This document shows, in pieces, positions 35,201-44,188 of a DNA stretch of 64,000 bases. Within the stretch, counting starts at the first letter, position 1, and each line of letters starts with the position of its first letter. A program made the position numbers and the translations under genes. This DNA comes from Lacinutrix algicola (GTDB lineage: Bacteria; Bacteroidota; Bacteroidia; Flavobacteriales; Flavobacteriaceae): contig NZ_LIQH01000040.1 of NCBI RefSeq assembly GCF_001418085.1, forward strand, positions 124,001 to 188,000. Direction: 5' to 3'. Under the pieces are notes generated by a model, which was given only the letters and a program-made list of their open reading frames with translations, was not told the DNA's origin and ran no database searches.

Positions 35201-38200
35201 AATAATTGATGCTAATGGTTGTCCTATTAGTGCTTCTCATACTATTCCGCCAGCGACTAATATTGCTATAGCAGAAACAAATACTGATCAAACATGTTTT
35301 GGGTCTGATAATGGAACTGCTATTTTTACATTAACAGATGTTAGTAGTTTAGGGAATTATACTTATACTCTTTCACCTGTTGCAGGATCAATAATTCAGA
35401 CTGATAATGAAGTTACAGTAACTAATTTACCTACTGGAACATATACTTTTAATGCTGTAGATACTACAACAGGTTGTAATAGTTCTGCAACTATTACTAT
35501 CGATCCAATAACGGAAATTACTTTTACAGTAAACGCTAGTAATGTAAGTTGTAATACTACAATTTCAAATATTAGTTTCCCAACACTTTCAGGTGGATCT
35601 GGAGGTTATTCTTATGCTTATGTAACGTCAGGAGATCCTGTACCAACAAACACTGATTATAGTTCTTCAACAACTGTAGATACAAGTATTCTTGGGTTAG
35701 TAATCGACGTATACGTAATGGATAGTAATGGTTGTGTTGTTATGAACACAATAACTATTATTAGTGATAATTTACCAACCGTTACAGCAACTATAGATAA
35801 CCAATGTACTGGAACAGGGAATAATTATACAATTACAGCTACTGCAACTGGAGTTGCTACTTTAATGTATAGTATTGATGGAACTAATTACCAAACAGGT
35901 AATACATTTACTGTTGCACCAGGAACATATACTATAACTGTAAGAGATGGAAATGGATGTGAAGTAACAGATACAATAACTGTTAGCCCACAGTTAACAC
36001 TCTCTGCTGTTTTAGATAAAGATATTACTTGTGTGTTACCTGAAGAAGCTCAAGTAACATTAACAGCTACAGGTGGTGATGCATCAATTTATACTTATGC
36101 ATATTCTACAGATGGAGGCTCTACTTTTACTAGTATACCTACTAATATATTTAACACTAATACTCCAGGAAGTTATTTATTTATGGTTACAGATGCTAAT
36201 TCTTGTACAGTAACAACAATAACTCCTATAGAAATTACTCCAGCAGTAAATCCTGATATTACAGTAGCTCAAACTGGATTTATTAATTGTAATGGAGAAG
36301 AAACTGCTGCTATTTCTATAACACCAGATACAACACTTGGTCAAGCACCATTTGCTTTTGAAGTACTAAACACAACAACAAGTGTTTCTTATGGTTCTCA
36401 AACTTCAGGTTTACCTGCAGGTAATTATACTGTTACTGTAACAGATGCAAGAGGTTGTACAGAGGTAGAAACTATTATTATAACACAACCAGAGGCTATT
36501 ATTGTTAACCATTCTACAGTTCCAATTACTTGTGATACTACAAATGGTATATCTCAAGGATCTGTAATTGTTGATAGTGTTTCAGGTGGTACTGGACCTT
36601 ACAACTACTTTGTAACTGGTACAAATGGTTATGATGAGGTAGAACTTAATAATATAGGAGATACATCTACTACTTTCGACGTTGTTGATTTTGGTTTATA
36701 TCAAATTAATGTAGTTGATACTAATGGATGTTCAGTATTAATACAAGATGTATTGGTAGCTTCTCCTCCAGATGATTTAGATATTACTATTAATACAACT
36801 GCAGACTGTACTATTGGAGGAGAAGCTGTTGTTACTGTAAATACAGCATTAGCTGGTTCTGGTCCATTTTACTTTGATATTTATAATGGCACAATACCTT
36901 CTCCACCACCTGGAGGAACATGGCAATTAGAAACTTCTCCTGGTTCTATAACTTTTACAGGTTTAACAACTGGTGTTACTTATACTTTTATTGTTTACGA
37001 TTCTCTTACAGGTTGTACTTATTTTGAGACAGCTGCAGCTCCTATACCTACAAATTCAACTTTAACTGTAAGTGCAGAAAGCTCTAATAATATTACTTGT
37101 ACAGGAAGTGCAGATGGTAATGTATCTTTTACTATAAATAATCCTGAGACTACTGCTATTGATGTTGATTTTGAAATATTCGATTCATTATCACAAGTAT
37201 CAACAGGTGCAAATGGAAACGGAACAGTACCTGCAGGAGGATCTCTTCCTATTACTAACTTAGGTCCTTTACCTTTTGGAAACTATTATGTTTTAATTAC
37301 TGAAACATCAGGTGTTAATACAGGTTGTAGTATTGTAACTACTTCACCATTTAATATCACAGAATCCGCAATAGATTTTAACCTAACAGCTTCTGTTTCT
37401 TCAAATGAAAATTGTAACGATTTAGGTGTAATTACTGCAATAGCGAGTGATGGTACACCTCCTTATCAATATCAAATTTTATTAGATACCGATACTGCTC
37501 CACTAGCTTCAAATACAGGTTGGGCATCACCTAACACTTTTACTGTAGCTGCAAATGGATATACTGTTTATGCAATAGATGCTTACGGTTGTATTAGAGA
37601 TTTTGACGTTACCTTAATTAGAGATGCTGAACCTACAATAGATGCACAAACGGCTCCTTGTTATGTTGGTACTCCAATAACAGTAACTATTACTGGTACT
37701 ACTACAATAGGTAGTCCACTTTATAGTATTAACGGAACTACTTTTGTATCGAATCCAGATTTTACTATATCTGCTCCAGGAACTTATACTTTATACATTC
37801 AAGATGGAAATGGTTGTGTAGTTTCAACACCGTATGTAGTAAATGATCAATTATTATTAAATGCAGCTTTAACAAGTACTCTAGATTGTACAATAACATC
37901 AGATGCTGAAATTACATTAACAGCTACAGGAGGTAACACTGCTTCTTATATTTATGAAGTATCTACAGATGGTGGTACTACATATACTACAATGGCTACT
38001 AATGTTTATACAACTTCAACAGCTGGATCATATACTTTTAATGTTACAGATGCTTCAGGTTGTATTTCTACAACAACTTATGTTTTAGATCCTATTCCAG
38101 CAACAACTTTTACTACAGCAGAAACTAATGTGAGCTGTAATAGTGGTAGTGATGGCTCTATAACAGTAACTACAACATCTTCTACAGGTCCTTTTACTTA

Positions 38201-41200
38201 CCAATTAGATTCTGGAACTCCACAAAGTTCTAATGTGTTTAACGGATTGTCTCAAGGAACTTATACTGTAACAGTTATAGATGCAAATTCTTGTACTAAC
38301 ACAAGTGCTCCAATTACAATAAGTGAACCTTTAGCTTTAACTGCTACAGATTCTATTTTAGTTACTACTACTTGTGATGTTGAAACACTTATTACTGTAT
38401 TAGGTCAAGATGGTACACCTACTCTTTCTGGTGATTACTATTACGATTTTAATGGAACTGGTTTTTCTACAACAAATACATACACTGTTAATAATAATGG
38501 TAGCATACAAACTATTAATTATACTGTAAGAGATGCAAATGGATGTGAGGTTACAGGATCTGTAACAGTTAATCCTTTAGATTCTCCTTCAGATTTAGAT
38601 TTCTCTGCAACTGCAATTACTTGTATAGTTAATACAGCAGATATTACTCTAACTGCTACAGGAGGTACTTCAACATTAAGTTATGAAATTATATCACCTA
38701 CATCAGCAACAACAAACACTACAGGAGCTGCAAATGGTATTTTTACAGGACTTACTGCAGATAGTTATACATTCCAAGTTACAGACGCTAATGGATGTAC
38801 TTACCAAGAATTATATGTTTTAAATGATGTTGAAAACATAAATGTTAACGGTCAATTAATAAGTGATGTTACATGTAATCCAGGTGCCAATGGAGAAGTA
38901 TTATTTACTGTATCCAATTTTGCCGGAACATATAGCTACTCTATTAACGGTGGTACAGATGTTATTGGACAAACCAATTCAACAATTACTGTTAACGGGT
39001 TAACTGGTGCAAGTACACAAACCATTGTTGTTACAGATGAAACAACTGGATGTACAGCAACTATAGCTATAAATGTAGAGCAATCTATACCACTTAGTTT
39101 AGTCGCTAATCCTTTTATTAATGCTAATTGTAATACTGGTGCTCAAGTAGGCGTTACCGCTTCTGGAGGAAATGGTTCTTACAGTTATTCATTTGTTGTA
39201 AGCGGAACACCAGCAGGAACTTATTCTGGTTCAAATACAGCTGTTCTAGATCCTGCAGTATCAACAACATGGGATGTTTATGTACAAGACACTAACAATT
39301 GTGTTATTTCAACACCTTTAACAATTACTATCGATACAGATCCTATTCCAACAGGATTAACAGTTACAGGTTCTCAATGTCCAAGTGCTGCAAACGATTA
39401 CTCTTTTACAGTTAATGTTGCAACAGGTATTACACCTTTCGAATATAGTATTAGTAATGGTTTTCAATCTAGTCCAACGTTTACAGTAAACGCTCCAGGT
39501 ACTTATAACATAACAGTTCAAGATGCAAATGGTTGTACAAATACAACAACCTATACTATTGAAGATCCAGTAGCATTAACACTAGCTGCTGTATCACCAA
39601 GTTGTAGTGACGATGACGGTGAAATTACTGTTACAGGTTATGGAGGAACAGGAAACTATACTTATGCTATAAATCCGAATCCTAGTTCTATAACATTAAT
39701 AGCAAATGTATTCTCTGGTGTACCATCAGGAACTTATACTGTTACTATTACAGATACAACAACATTATGTACTAAAGATGAAACAGTAATATTAGACACT
39801 GCAACTCCAGTAACATTTACGGCAACAAGTAACGATGTTTCTTGTAATGGAGAATCTAATGGTACAATTACCGTAGAGTTGCCTGCTAGTAATAATAATC
39901 CAATTTATACTTACGAGATTACAGCTCCAATTATTGTAGCGCCACAAAACTCTAATATATTTACAGGATTAGCCGCTGGTACTTATACAATACAAGTTAA
40001 TTCTGGTAGAGATTGTTTTGCAACAGATACTATTACAATAGCTGAGCCTAGTATTATTACTGTCTCTGCTCCTACTGTATCTCAATATATTTGTACTACA
40101 GATACTAATGCAATTAATTATGCATCAATTACTGTAACTGGTGTTACTGGAGGTTCTGGAACATATACTACATATGAGTTCTTAGAAAGTGGAACTGTTG
40201 TACAGTCTGGTACTAGTAATGTTTATACAGAATCTGATGCAAATGGAGGAACTTATACTGTAAATGTATACGATGATAATGGTTGTTTAGGCACAACTGT
40301 TTCAACAGTAGTTATTAATCCATATATAGATTTAGATACTGTAGATGTTACAGTTGATAATGCTATTACATGTACTAATTTAGAAGACATTACAGTAACA
40401 GCAACTACAACTGGTGGTACTGCTCCAAATTTAGAGTATACTGTTCAAGATGTAACTGGAACTGTAACAGGTGCTATTTATAGTGAAACAAATACAACTG
40501 GAATATTTACTGGATTATATATTGCAAACTATATTATTTCGGTAACAAACTTAGATACTGGTTGTACTCTTGAAACGGTACACTACGTAAACGATCCAAA
40601 TACTTTTGATCTTATTGTAGATTCTGTTATAGACGTTACTTGTTTCGATGATAACAATGGTAGTGTTAATGTAACATTTGTAGATGAGGTTGTTACAGGT
40701 ACAAATCCAGATCAATCAGGTCCTTTTGACTATACAATTGTTGATAATTCTGGTACAACAGTAAACTCAGGAACAACTGCTAATGCTGGTCCTGTAACTA
40801 TTACAGGATTAGTTGGCGGAACATATACTATAAATGCAACATTAGCTTCTAGTCCTTTTTGTACAGTTAGTCAGAATTTTACTATTACAAGACCTACAGA
40901 AACATTAGCTCTTACAGCTACAGAAACGTCAGACGTAACTTGTGATAATAATCAAGGTATTATTAATGCCGTTGCAACAGGTGGTTGGGGAAATATAGAA
41001 TACGAATTAACAGGAGATGCTACTGTTGCTTACTCTACAAATGGAACATTTATTGGTCTGTCTGCAGGTACTTATACTGTTAATGTTAGAGATTCACAAG
41101 GTTGTATTGTTTCAGAAACTGTAATTCTAGCATTACCAACTCCAATAAGTGCTACTTATACTGCTAGCTCAAATACGCTATTGTGTTTTGGAGATCAAGA

Positions 41201-43148
41201 TGCTACTATTACTGCTAGTAATGTAACGGGTGGACAAGGCAGTAATTATACTTATACATTAAATAGTTCGTCTCCTTCTGTTACTAATTCTGGACCACAA
41301 ACATCTAATGTATTTAATAATTTAGCTGCTGGAACTTATTCAGTAACTATAAACGATGGTTATAGTTGTGAGTCTACTTCAGTAGATATTATAATAAACG
41401 AACCTACTCCAATACAAGCAAGTTTAGTAAATTCTAGTACACAACCTTGCCCAATAGCTTACGAGTTAACACTATCTGCTACAGGAGGAACAGGAATATA
41501 TACTTATAGTGATACAAGTAATTTTGCTAATGTTTTAGGGAATTTTAATAACTCTACAACAATTGCTGTAACACCAGGAACTTATGAATATTATGTAAGA
41601 GACGCCAATGGATGTATTGCAATTGTTTCTAATGAAATTACTATCGATACACTTCCAGAATTAGTTATTAATTTACAAAGTGATAATCCAACTATTAATT
41701 GTGCTGGAGATAATAACGGTAGTGTAGTTGCTACAGCTCAAGGTGGTTTAGGTAATTATACTTATACTTTAGAAGACGATCTTGGTAATATTGTTGCTAC
41801 AACTACAGATAGTCCTGCTAGTTTTACAGATTTATTTGCTGGTACTTATCAAGTTAATGTAATAAGTGATAACTGCATTACAGAGTCTAGTACTATTACC
41901 ATAACAGAACCTGCTAGTGCATTACAAGTTGATTTTGAAGCTACAGATATTACTTGTAGCGGAAGTAATAATGGTATTCTAGTAATTAACGCTACTGGTG
42001 GAACTGGCATTATAAAATATGCTATATCTCCACAATTAAATCAGTTCTTTGAAACTAATATTTTCGAAAACTTATCGGCTGGTACTTATCAGTTTATTGC
42101 TCAAGATACTCAAGGTTGTTATTATACAGATTCATTTACAATTGTAGATCCTGATCCTGTTTTAATTCAAATTGTAGCAGATTCTTTAATTGCCGAAACT
42201 TGCGAAGGAGAAGTTGATGGTGCTTTTAGTATCGATATAACAGGTGGAAGTCTACCCTACAGTGTTAGTTTAGACGATTTTAATGGAACGTATACTACTG
42301 GAACAGTAACACAAACAGTCTTTGATTTTACAGACTTAAACGGTGGAGATCACATAGTTTATATTGAAGACGCTGTAGGTTGTAAGTCTACATGGAATAT
42401 AACTTTCCCAGAATCGGTAAAAATAAATCCTACTTTTGAAATAGAATATTTATGCGAGAATGATGTACTTACTAATACTGTTACAGTTTACGTAGATGAA
42501 AGTATTACAGATACTAGTGTACTAACTTATTCTTTAGATGGTATTGGTTCTCAAACTAGTAATATCTTTCCAAATGTTGATAGTGCAAATGGTGCTCTAC
42601 ATTTTATAGAAGTTTCCCATATAGACGGCTGTGTACAATACACAGAATTCTTCAATATCGAAAACTATCAACCACTAAGTTTAATCTTAATTGAAGGTGA
42701 TGAACCTGGTGAGATTATAGCGCAAACAACAGGTGGTACTGGAGATTATACTTATACTTTTAATAATACTAACTATGGTAGTAGTAACGAATATGTAGTT
42801 ACAGAAGCTGGAGTTTATACCATAATTGTTACAGATAGTTATGGATGTCAGGCAGAAGAAAAAATTAATATAGAGTTATTAGGTCCATGTATGTCTAACT
42901 ACTTTTCACCAAATGGAGATGGCATAACAGATACTTGGGCTCCAGGTTGTGTTGAAGATTTTCCGAATTTAACTTTCGATATTTTCGATCGCTATGGTCG
43001 TAAAGTTGCAACTTACAAAGTTGGTCAATATTGGGATGGTAGATATAACGGAACCGAATTACCAACAGGAGATTATTGGTACGTAGTGAAAACGAATAGC
43101 TCACTATTAGACAAAGAATATGTTGGACATTTTACACTTTACAGGTAA
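29292..43148 (+). CDS. sprB: SprB gliding motility adhesin
   Basis: Giant surface adhesin of 4618 residues. Signal peptide MEKPTFSRIALIVIILSLGF...SYAQ. Residues about 30-350 form a conserved head (DVEMNYIDIDGD, CYRIQYAGLYWGAVNPGAE). About 356-500 is DUF11-like (VLTKLVEDDAGNDIGG). From about 740 to 4490 come roughly forty degenerate SprB repeats with TYTVTVTDANGCT-like ends, interrupted at about 1194-1393 by a jelly-roll-like module. The last 90 residues (SNYFSPNGDGITDTWAPGC, then FDIFDRYGRKVATYKVGQYW) are the gliding-type C-terminal domain used for T9SS export. In F. johnsoniae SprB is carried along the cell by the Gld motor. It is shorter than the 6497-residue F. johnsoniae protein. Confidence 0.92.
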   Translation: MEKPTFSRIALIVIILSLGFSSYAQNFEPFTPRFDDDLKGDIVLIGNNILGPSNNAFNNNSAYNHDVEMNYIDIDGDNTTFSSSSADLSIPNPDCYRIQYAGLYWGAVNPGAETITNVKFKGPTGGYNDIQGTIIYDANGNSVDGGNSFSYACYADVTDIVTALGSVTDLGTYTVANVSSAEGETANYSPYNGTGQSAGWSLFVVYEDPTLPGKSITSFDGFSAISASENPTADIPISGFRTVPAPAPVRANFAFATLEGDSAITGDQLLLNGVNLSAADRPVNNFFNSSVTQLNALPVNDRVPNSTNTLGFDTGIMAVPNPANSVIANDATSATVRLETNGDTFFQYFFAFAVEIIEPDIVLTKLVEDDAGNDIGGQTVGLGSSLNYVIGFQNVGNDNATNFQIKDILPINILFNYPTDLVLPPGVTVDSYDVITREIIFNIEDYLVEENDPLYEIRIEVQVVDNCNELADACSNIINNQAFATYNGFFNTSFLITDDPSLNSNTGCLLTPQATNFLADLDCEFSQNEILCGSSLELTAADGYDTYSWSTSETGSPVIGTNQTVTVTATGTYYVFNTAIAPCQSIVQEFIVELFGGNIENPVIPYADEVVSCPNDGKLLPNIFLCGANDSRDIQTNIAGASSIIWEQLDETSCDAVSNTDCANEDNTCTWNQVATGPNFLANTSGQYRLTINYDGGCFVQFYFNVYQNLLNPTVVATDIICTTLGSITVNDVPSGYEYSLDNITYQDSNTFSIDTAGLYTVYIRQNDVPTNPCIFTVQDIQIRERDFTVSSTILQPLCNGDKGSIQLAANDVDPQYSYTISEGGTLVNSVGPILENTYLFGNLNAGTYTVTVETENGCTYSEDVTIIEPPLLTVTAAITSPLTCTDGEITIYPQGGVEPYFYYVNSTTDFQTVPEIVVTTGGTYNITVIDSNNCIAETSISIENNPAPEYNITHTDVLCYNDTTAEILVNVTNANGYTLEYSIDNGTTYTTSSTFSNLSGGDYQIIIKYTLDGSECFTTAETITINQPDEALTATAGISELAGCGPSGEGIIRITNPQGGTPFPAPNYYEYSFDNQATWTTSNEAYVLPGSYTVYIRDANGCVFVMQDTILDQEPPAPTIEIGDTIFNCDGSGNATVTVTNNGGSSYQYDYYLDGTLNPNTTNPETFTNVPSGSHTISVEYTLLTVPTFSNLLYETFGYGVDTTSPGINPTYYCFEQQVAATQCGNSPSINDGEYSVTSNIEFPFWSWVNPTDYTPATNPVTPNGRYMVVNIGATIPASEVLYEKQINDIIPNQPIQVEFAAMNLLRTGIGEFDPDLRVALVDASGTEISFYNTGNIPKTENWIEYPTTPITLDPGANTSLKFILRSNVQQVSGNDVAIDDLKVFQLPLACSTVVDFPFIIDSGNAFTADITGTSMVSCSGAADGEITIAAQNFDTTLGFQYSIDNGTTWVTQITSPYTITGLTDTTYNVQIRYDDTADTCSFSFTETIDTPDPLTISISNTEVTCLDGATITATATEGTPGYSFQLIDTVSPFTVTNFNNGVLTNVPAGSYTVEVTDASNCTASTTLTLDAPITPTATISTTSDFCYDTVNEATIEVTASGGVTPYQYNINGGSFQDNNVFSNLTPGAYIIIVRDAYGCEVTLDSETIEPQLLLITEITKDLDCTTSPDAIITGTITGGSAPYTYAVSENGNAYTDLGTTGTPYTYTVTTAGTYQFQITDAQGCITESQVNTIDTISTPTGTANGIDPLCFDDANGEIQLSAAGGSGGFTFSFNGSTFTSTSLYTGLNANTTTATTTEYTYQIQDSNSCLSPIYTVTLNNPNEIIANATLSNNTNCSTTTDITVTATGGTGTYTYSFNGNTSFTTSNILTVTNTTTTQTITYSVRDANGCIVTETIDVPPFNPLTGMTFTDSNVITCNNTTTDVTITPINGIAPFTFEITAPATATTNTSGATSGIFIGLTSGDYTFEIIDANGCPISASHTIPPATNIAIAETNTDQTCFGSDNGTAIFTLTDVSSLGNYTYTLSPVAGSIIQTDNEVTVTNLPTGTYTFNAVDTTTGCNSSATITIDPITEITFTVNASNVSCNTTISNISFPTLSGGSGGYSYAYVTSGDPVPTNTDYSSSTTVDTSILGLVIDVYVMDSNGCVVMNTITIISDNLPTVTATIDNQCTGTGNNYTITATATGVATLMYSIDGTNYQTGNTFTVAPGTYTITVRDGNGCEVTDTITVSPQLTLSAVLDKDITCVLPEEAQVTLTATGGDASIYTYAYSTDGGSTFTSIPTNIFNTNTPGSYLFMVTDANSCTVTTITPIEITPAVNPDITVAQTGFINCNGEETAAISITPDTTLGQAPFAFEVLNTTTSVSYGSQTSGLPAGNYTVTVTDARGCTEVETIIITQPEAIIVNHSTVPITCDTTNGISQGSVIVDSVSGGTGPYNYFVTGTNGYDEVELNNIGDTSTTFDVVDFGLYQINVVDTNGCSVLIQDVLVASPPDDLDITINTTADCTIGGEAVVTVNTALAGSGPFYFDIYNGTIPSPPPGGTWQLETSPGSITFTGLTTGVTYTFIVYDSLTGCTYFETAAAPIPTNSTLTVSAESSNNITCTGSADGNVSFTINNPETTAIDVDFEIFDSLSQVSTGANGNGTVPAGGSLPITNLGPLPFGNYYVLITETSGVNTGCSIVTTSPFNITESAIDFNLTASVSSNENCNDLGVITAIASDGTPPYQYQILLDTDTAPLASNTGWASPNTFTVAANGYTVYAIDAYGCIRDFDVTLIRDAEPTIDAQTAPCYVGTPITVTITGTTTIGSPLYSINGTTFVSNPDFTISAPGTYTLYIQDGNGCVVSTPYVVNDQLLLNAALTSTLDCTITSDAEITLTATGGNTASYIYEVSTDGGTTYTTMATNVYTTSTAGSYTFNVTDASGCISTTTYVLDPIPATTFTTAETNVSCNSGSDGSITVTTTSSTGPFTYQLDSGTPQSSNVFNGLSQGTYTVTVIDANSCTNTSAPITISEPLALTATDSILVTTTCDVETLITVLGQDGTPTLSGDYYYDFNGTGFSTTNTYTVNNNGSIQTINYTVRDANGCEVTGSVTVNPLDSPSDLDFSATAITCIVNTADITLTATGGTSTLSYEIISPTSATTNTTGAANGIFTGLTADSYTFQVTDANGCTYQELYVLNDVENINVNGQLISDVTCNPGANGEVLFTVSNFAGTYSYSINGGTDVIGQTNSTITVNGLTGASTQTIVVTDETTGCTATIAINVEQSIPLSLVANPFINANCNTGAQVGVTASGGNGSYSYSFVVSGTPAGTYSGSNTAVLDPAVSTTWDVYVQDTNNCVISTPLTITIDTDPIPTGLTVTGSQCPSAANDYSFTVNVATGITPFEYSISNGFQSSPTFTVNAPGTYNITVQDANGCTNTTTYTIEDPVALTLAAVSPSCSDDDGEITVTGYGGTGNYTYAINPNPSSITLIANVFSGVPSGTYTVTITDTTTLCTKDETVILDTATPVTFTATSNDVSCNGESNGTITVELPASNNNPIYTYEITAPIIVAPQNSNIFTGLAAGTYTIQVNSGRDCFATDTITIAEPSIITVSAPTVSQYICTTDTNAINYASITVTGVTGGSGTYTTYEFLESGTVVQSGTSNVYTESDANGGTYTVNVYDDNGCLGTTVSTVVINPYIDLDTVDVTVDNAITCTNLEDITVTATTTGGTAPNLEYTVQDVTGTVTGAIYSETNTTGIFTGLYIANYIISVTNLDTGCTLETVHYVNDPNTFDLIVDSVIDVTCFDDNNGSVNVTFVDEVVTGTNPDQSGPFDYTIVDNSGTTVNSGTTANAGPVTITGLVGGTYTINATLASSPFCTVSQNFTITRPTETLALTATETSDVTCDNNQGIINAVATGGWGNIEYELTGDATVAYSTNGTFIGLSAGTYTVNVRDSQGCIVSETVILALPTPISATYTASSNTLLCFGDQDATITASNVTGGQGSNYTYTLNSSSPSVTNSGPQTSNVFNNLAAGTYSVTINDGYSCESTSVDIIINEPTPIQASLVNSSTQPCPIAYELTLSATGGTGIYTYSDTSNFANVLGNFNNSTTIAVTPGTYEYYVRDANGCIAIVSNEITIDTLPELVINLQSDNPTINCAGDNNGSVVATAQGGLGNYTYTLEDDLGNIVATTTDSPASFTDLFAGTYQVNVISDNCITESSTITITEPASALQVDFEATDITCSGSNNGILVINATGGTGIIKYAISPQLNQFFETNIFENLSAGTYQFIAQDTQGCYYTDSFTIVDPDPVLIQIVADSLIAETCEGEVDGAFSIDITGGSLPYSVSLDDFNGTYTTGTVTQTVFDFTDLNGGDHIVYIEDAVGCKSTWNITFPESVKINPTFEIEYLCENDVLTNTVTVYVDESITDTSVLTYSLDGIGSQTSNIFPNVDSANGALHFIEVSHIDGCVQYTEFFNIENYQPLSLILIEGDEPGEIIAQTTGGTGDYTYTFNNTNYGSSNEYVVTEAGVYTIIVTDSYGCQAEEKINIELLGPCMSNYFSPNGDGITDTWAPGCVEDFPNLTFDIFDRYGRKVATYKVGQYWDGRYNGTELPTGDYWYVVKTNSSLLDKEYVGHFTLYR
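32872..33470 (+). other. Jelly-roll-like module inserted in SprB repeats
   Basis: Residues about 1194-1393 of SprB break the repeat pattern: LLYETFGYGVDTTSPGINPT, then NDGEYSVTSN, RYMVVNIGATIPASEVLYEK, VEFAAMNLLRTG, DLRVALVDASGTEISFYNTG and NDVAIDDLKVFQLP. This is the pattern of MAM/lectin-like jelly-roll domains seen in large Bacteroidota adhesins. It may be a ligand-binding head within the stalk. Confidence 0.6.
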
Positions 43149-43176
43149 TAATAAAGATTTATAAAAACCGAATCAC

Positions 43177-44175
43177 ATGAAAAAATTCACACTATATATC
43201 GTTCTTTTTATTACTTCGCTAAATTATGCGCAAGAACTAAACTTACCAGTTTTTACGCAATATTTAGCAGATAACGATTTTATTATTTCTCCAACCTACG
43301 CAGGAATTGGAGATAACTTAAGAATTAGAGCTAACGGACTAACACAATGGGTTGGTATTAAAAATGCACCAGATAATCAAGCTTTGTATGCCGATTTTAG
43401 AATTGCCAACCAAACAGGTGTTGGTGTTTCACTTTACAATGATAAAAATGGAAACACACGCCAAAAAGGTGTCAAATTCTCTTTTGCACATCATATTGTA
43501 TTAGATTATAAATCGCAGCAATATCTATCTTTTGGTCTCTCTTATAACATTAATAGTTTTAGAATTGATATTGAAGATTTTGTAGGTACTGAAGAAATGC
43601 CTATTGTAGATCCAACCATTACAGATGACCGCTCAATTAATAACAGTAATTTTGATGTGGGTCTACTCTACCGCTATAAAATGTTTTATTTAAGTTTAAA
43701 TGCAAATAACATTTTAGAAAAAGATATTGATAATTTTACAGGAATTGAACCAAGTAAACTTTTAAATTATCAAGCTTATACGGGTTACATAATTCAAACT
43801 GCAAAAAATACAGAAATAGAACCTTCTGTATTTTACCAGAGGTATAATAATGATGGTAGATCAAGTACAGATATTAATTTTAAATATCGAAAATTTAATC
43901 GTTCAGGAGATTATTATTGGATTGGTGCATCTTATCGTTTTTTAAACGACCAAGCCCTAAAGCCTTTAAATATTGGGCCAATGGCTGGTATTATGAAAAA
44001 AGGTTTTTATTTAGGCTATTCTTACCAAATAACAATAAACGATTTATCTGGTTTTAATTCCGGAACGCACGCACTCACAATAGGTATAGATTTCTTACAA
44101 GGTATGAGCGATTGTCCGTGTACACAAGGTACAAGTTGGAGAAAATATAGAGGTGCAGGTTTAAATAAAAGGTGA
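43177..44175 (+). CDS. sprF: SprF, PorP/SprF family type IX secretion partner of SprB
   Basis: Outer-membrane protein of 332 residues with signal peptide MKKFTLYIVLFITSLNYA. PVFTQYLADNDFIISPTYAG and ADFRIANQTGVGVSLYNDKN are hallmarks of the PorP/SprF family, and the rest is amphipathic beta strands. In F. johnsoniae SprF is needed for surface delivery of SprB by the T9SS but not for other cargo. It starts 28 nt after sprB and closes the operon. The stop is 13 nt from the convergent S41 peptidase gene, with no clear terminator between. Confidence 0.9.
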   Translation: MKKFTLYIVLFITSLNYAQELNLPVFTQYLADNDFIISPTYAGIGDNLRIRANGLTQWVGIKNAPDNQALYADFRIANQTGVGVSLYNDKNGNTRQKGVKFSFAHHIVLDYKSQQYLSFGLSYNINSFRIDIEDFVGTEEMPIVDPTITDDRSINNSNFDVGLLYRYKMFYLSLNANNILEKDIDNFTGIEPSKLLNYQAYTGYIIQTAKNTEIEPSVFYQRYNNDGRSSTDINFKYRKFNRSGDYYWIGASYRFLNDQALKPLNIGPMAGIMKKGFYLGYSYQITINDLSGFNSGTHALTIGIDFLQGMSDCPCTQGTSWRKYRGAGLNKR

Positions 44176-44188
44176 TTTTTACAAACTT

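Noticed and set aside
29292-43148. Repeated blocks in sprB considered as a CRISPR-like or non-coding repeat array
   Set aside because: The repeats keep one reading frame with protein-level conservation (TVTVTDANGCT-type ends) and have no constant direct repeat with unique spacers.
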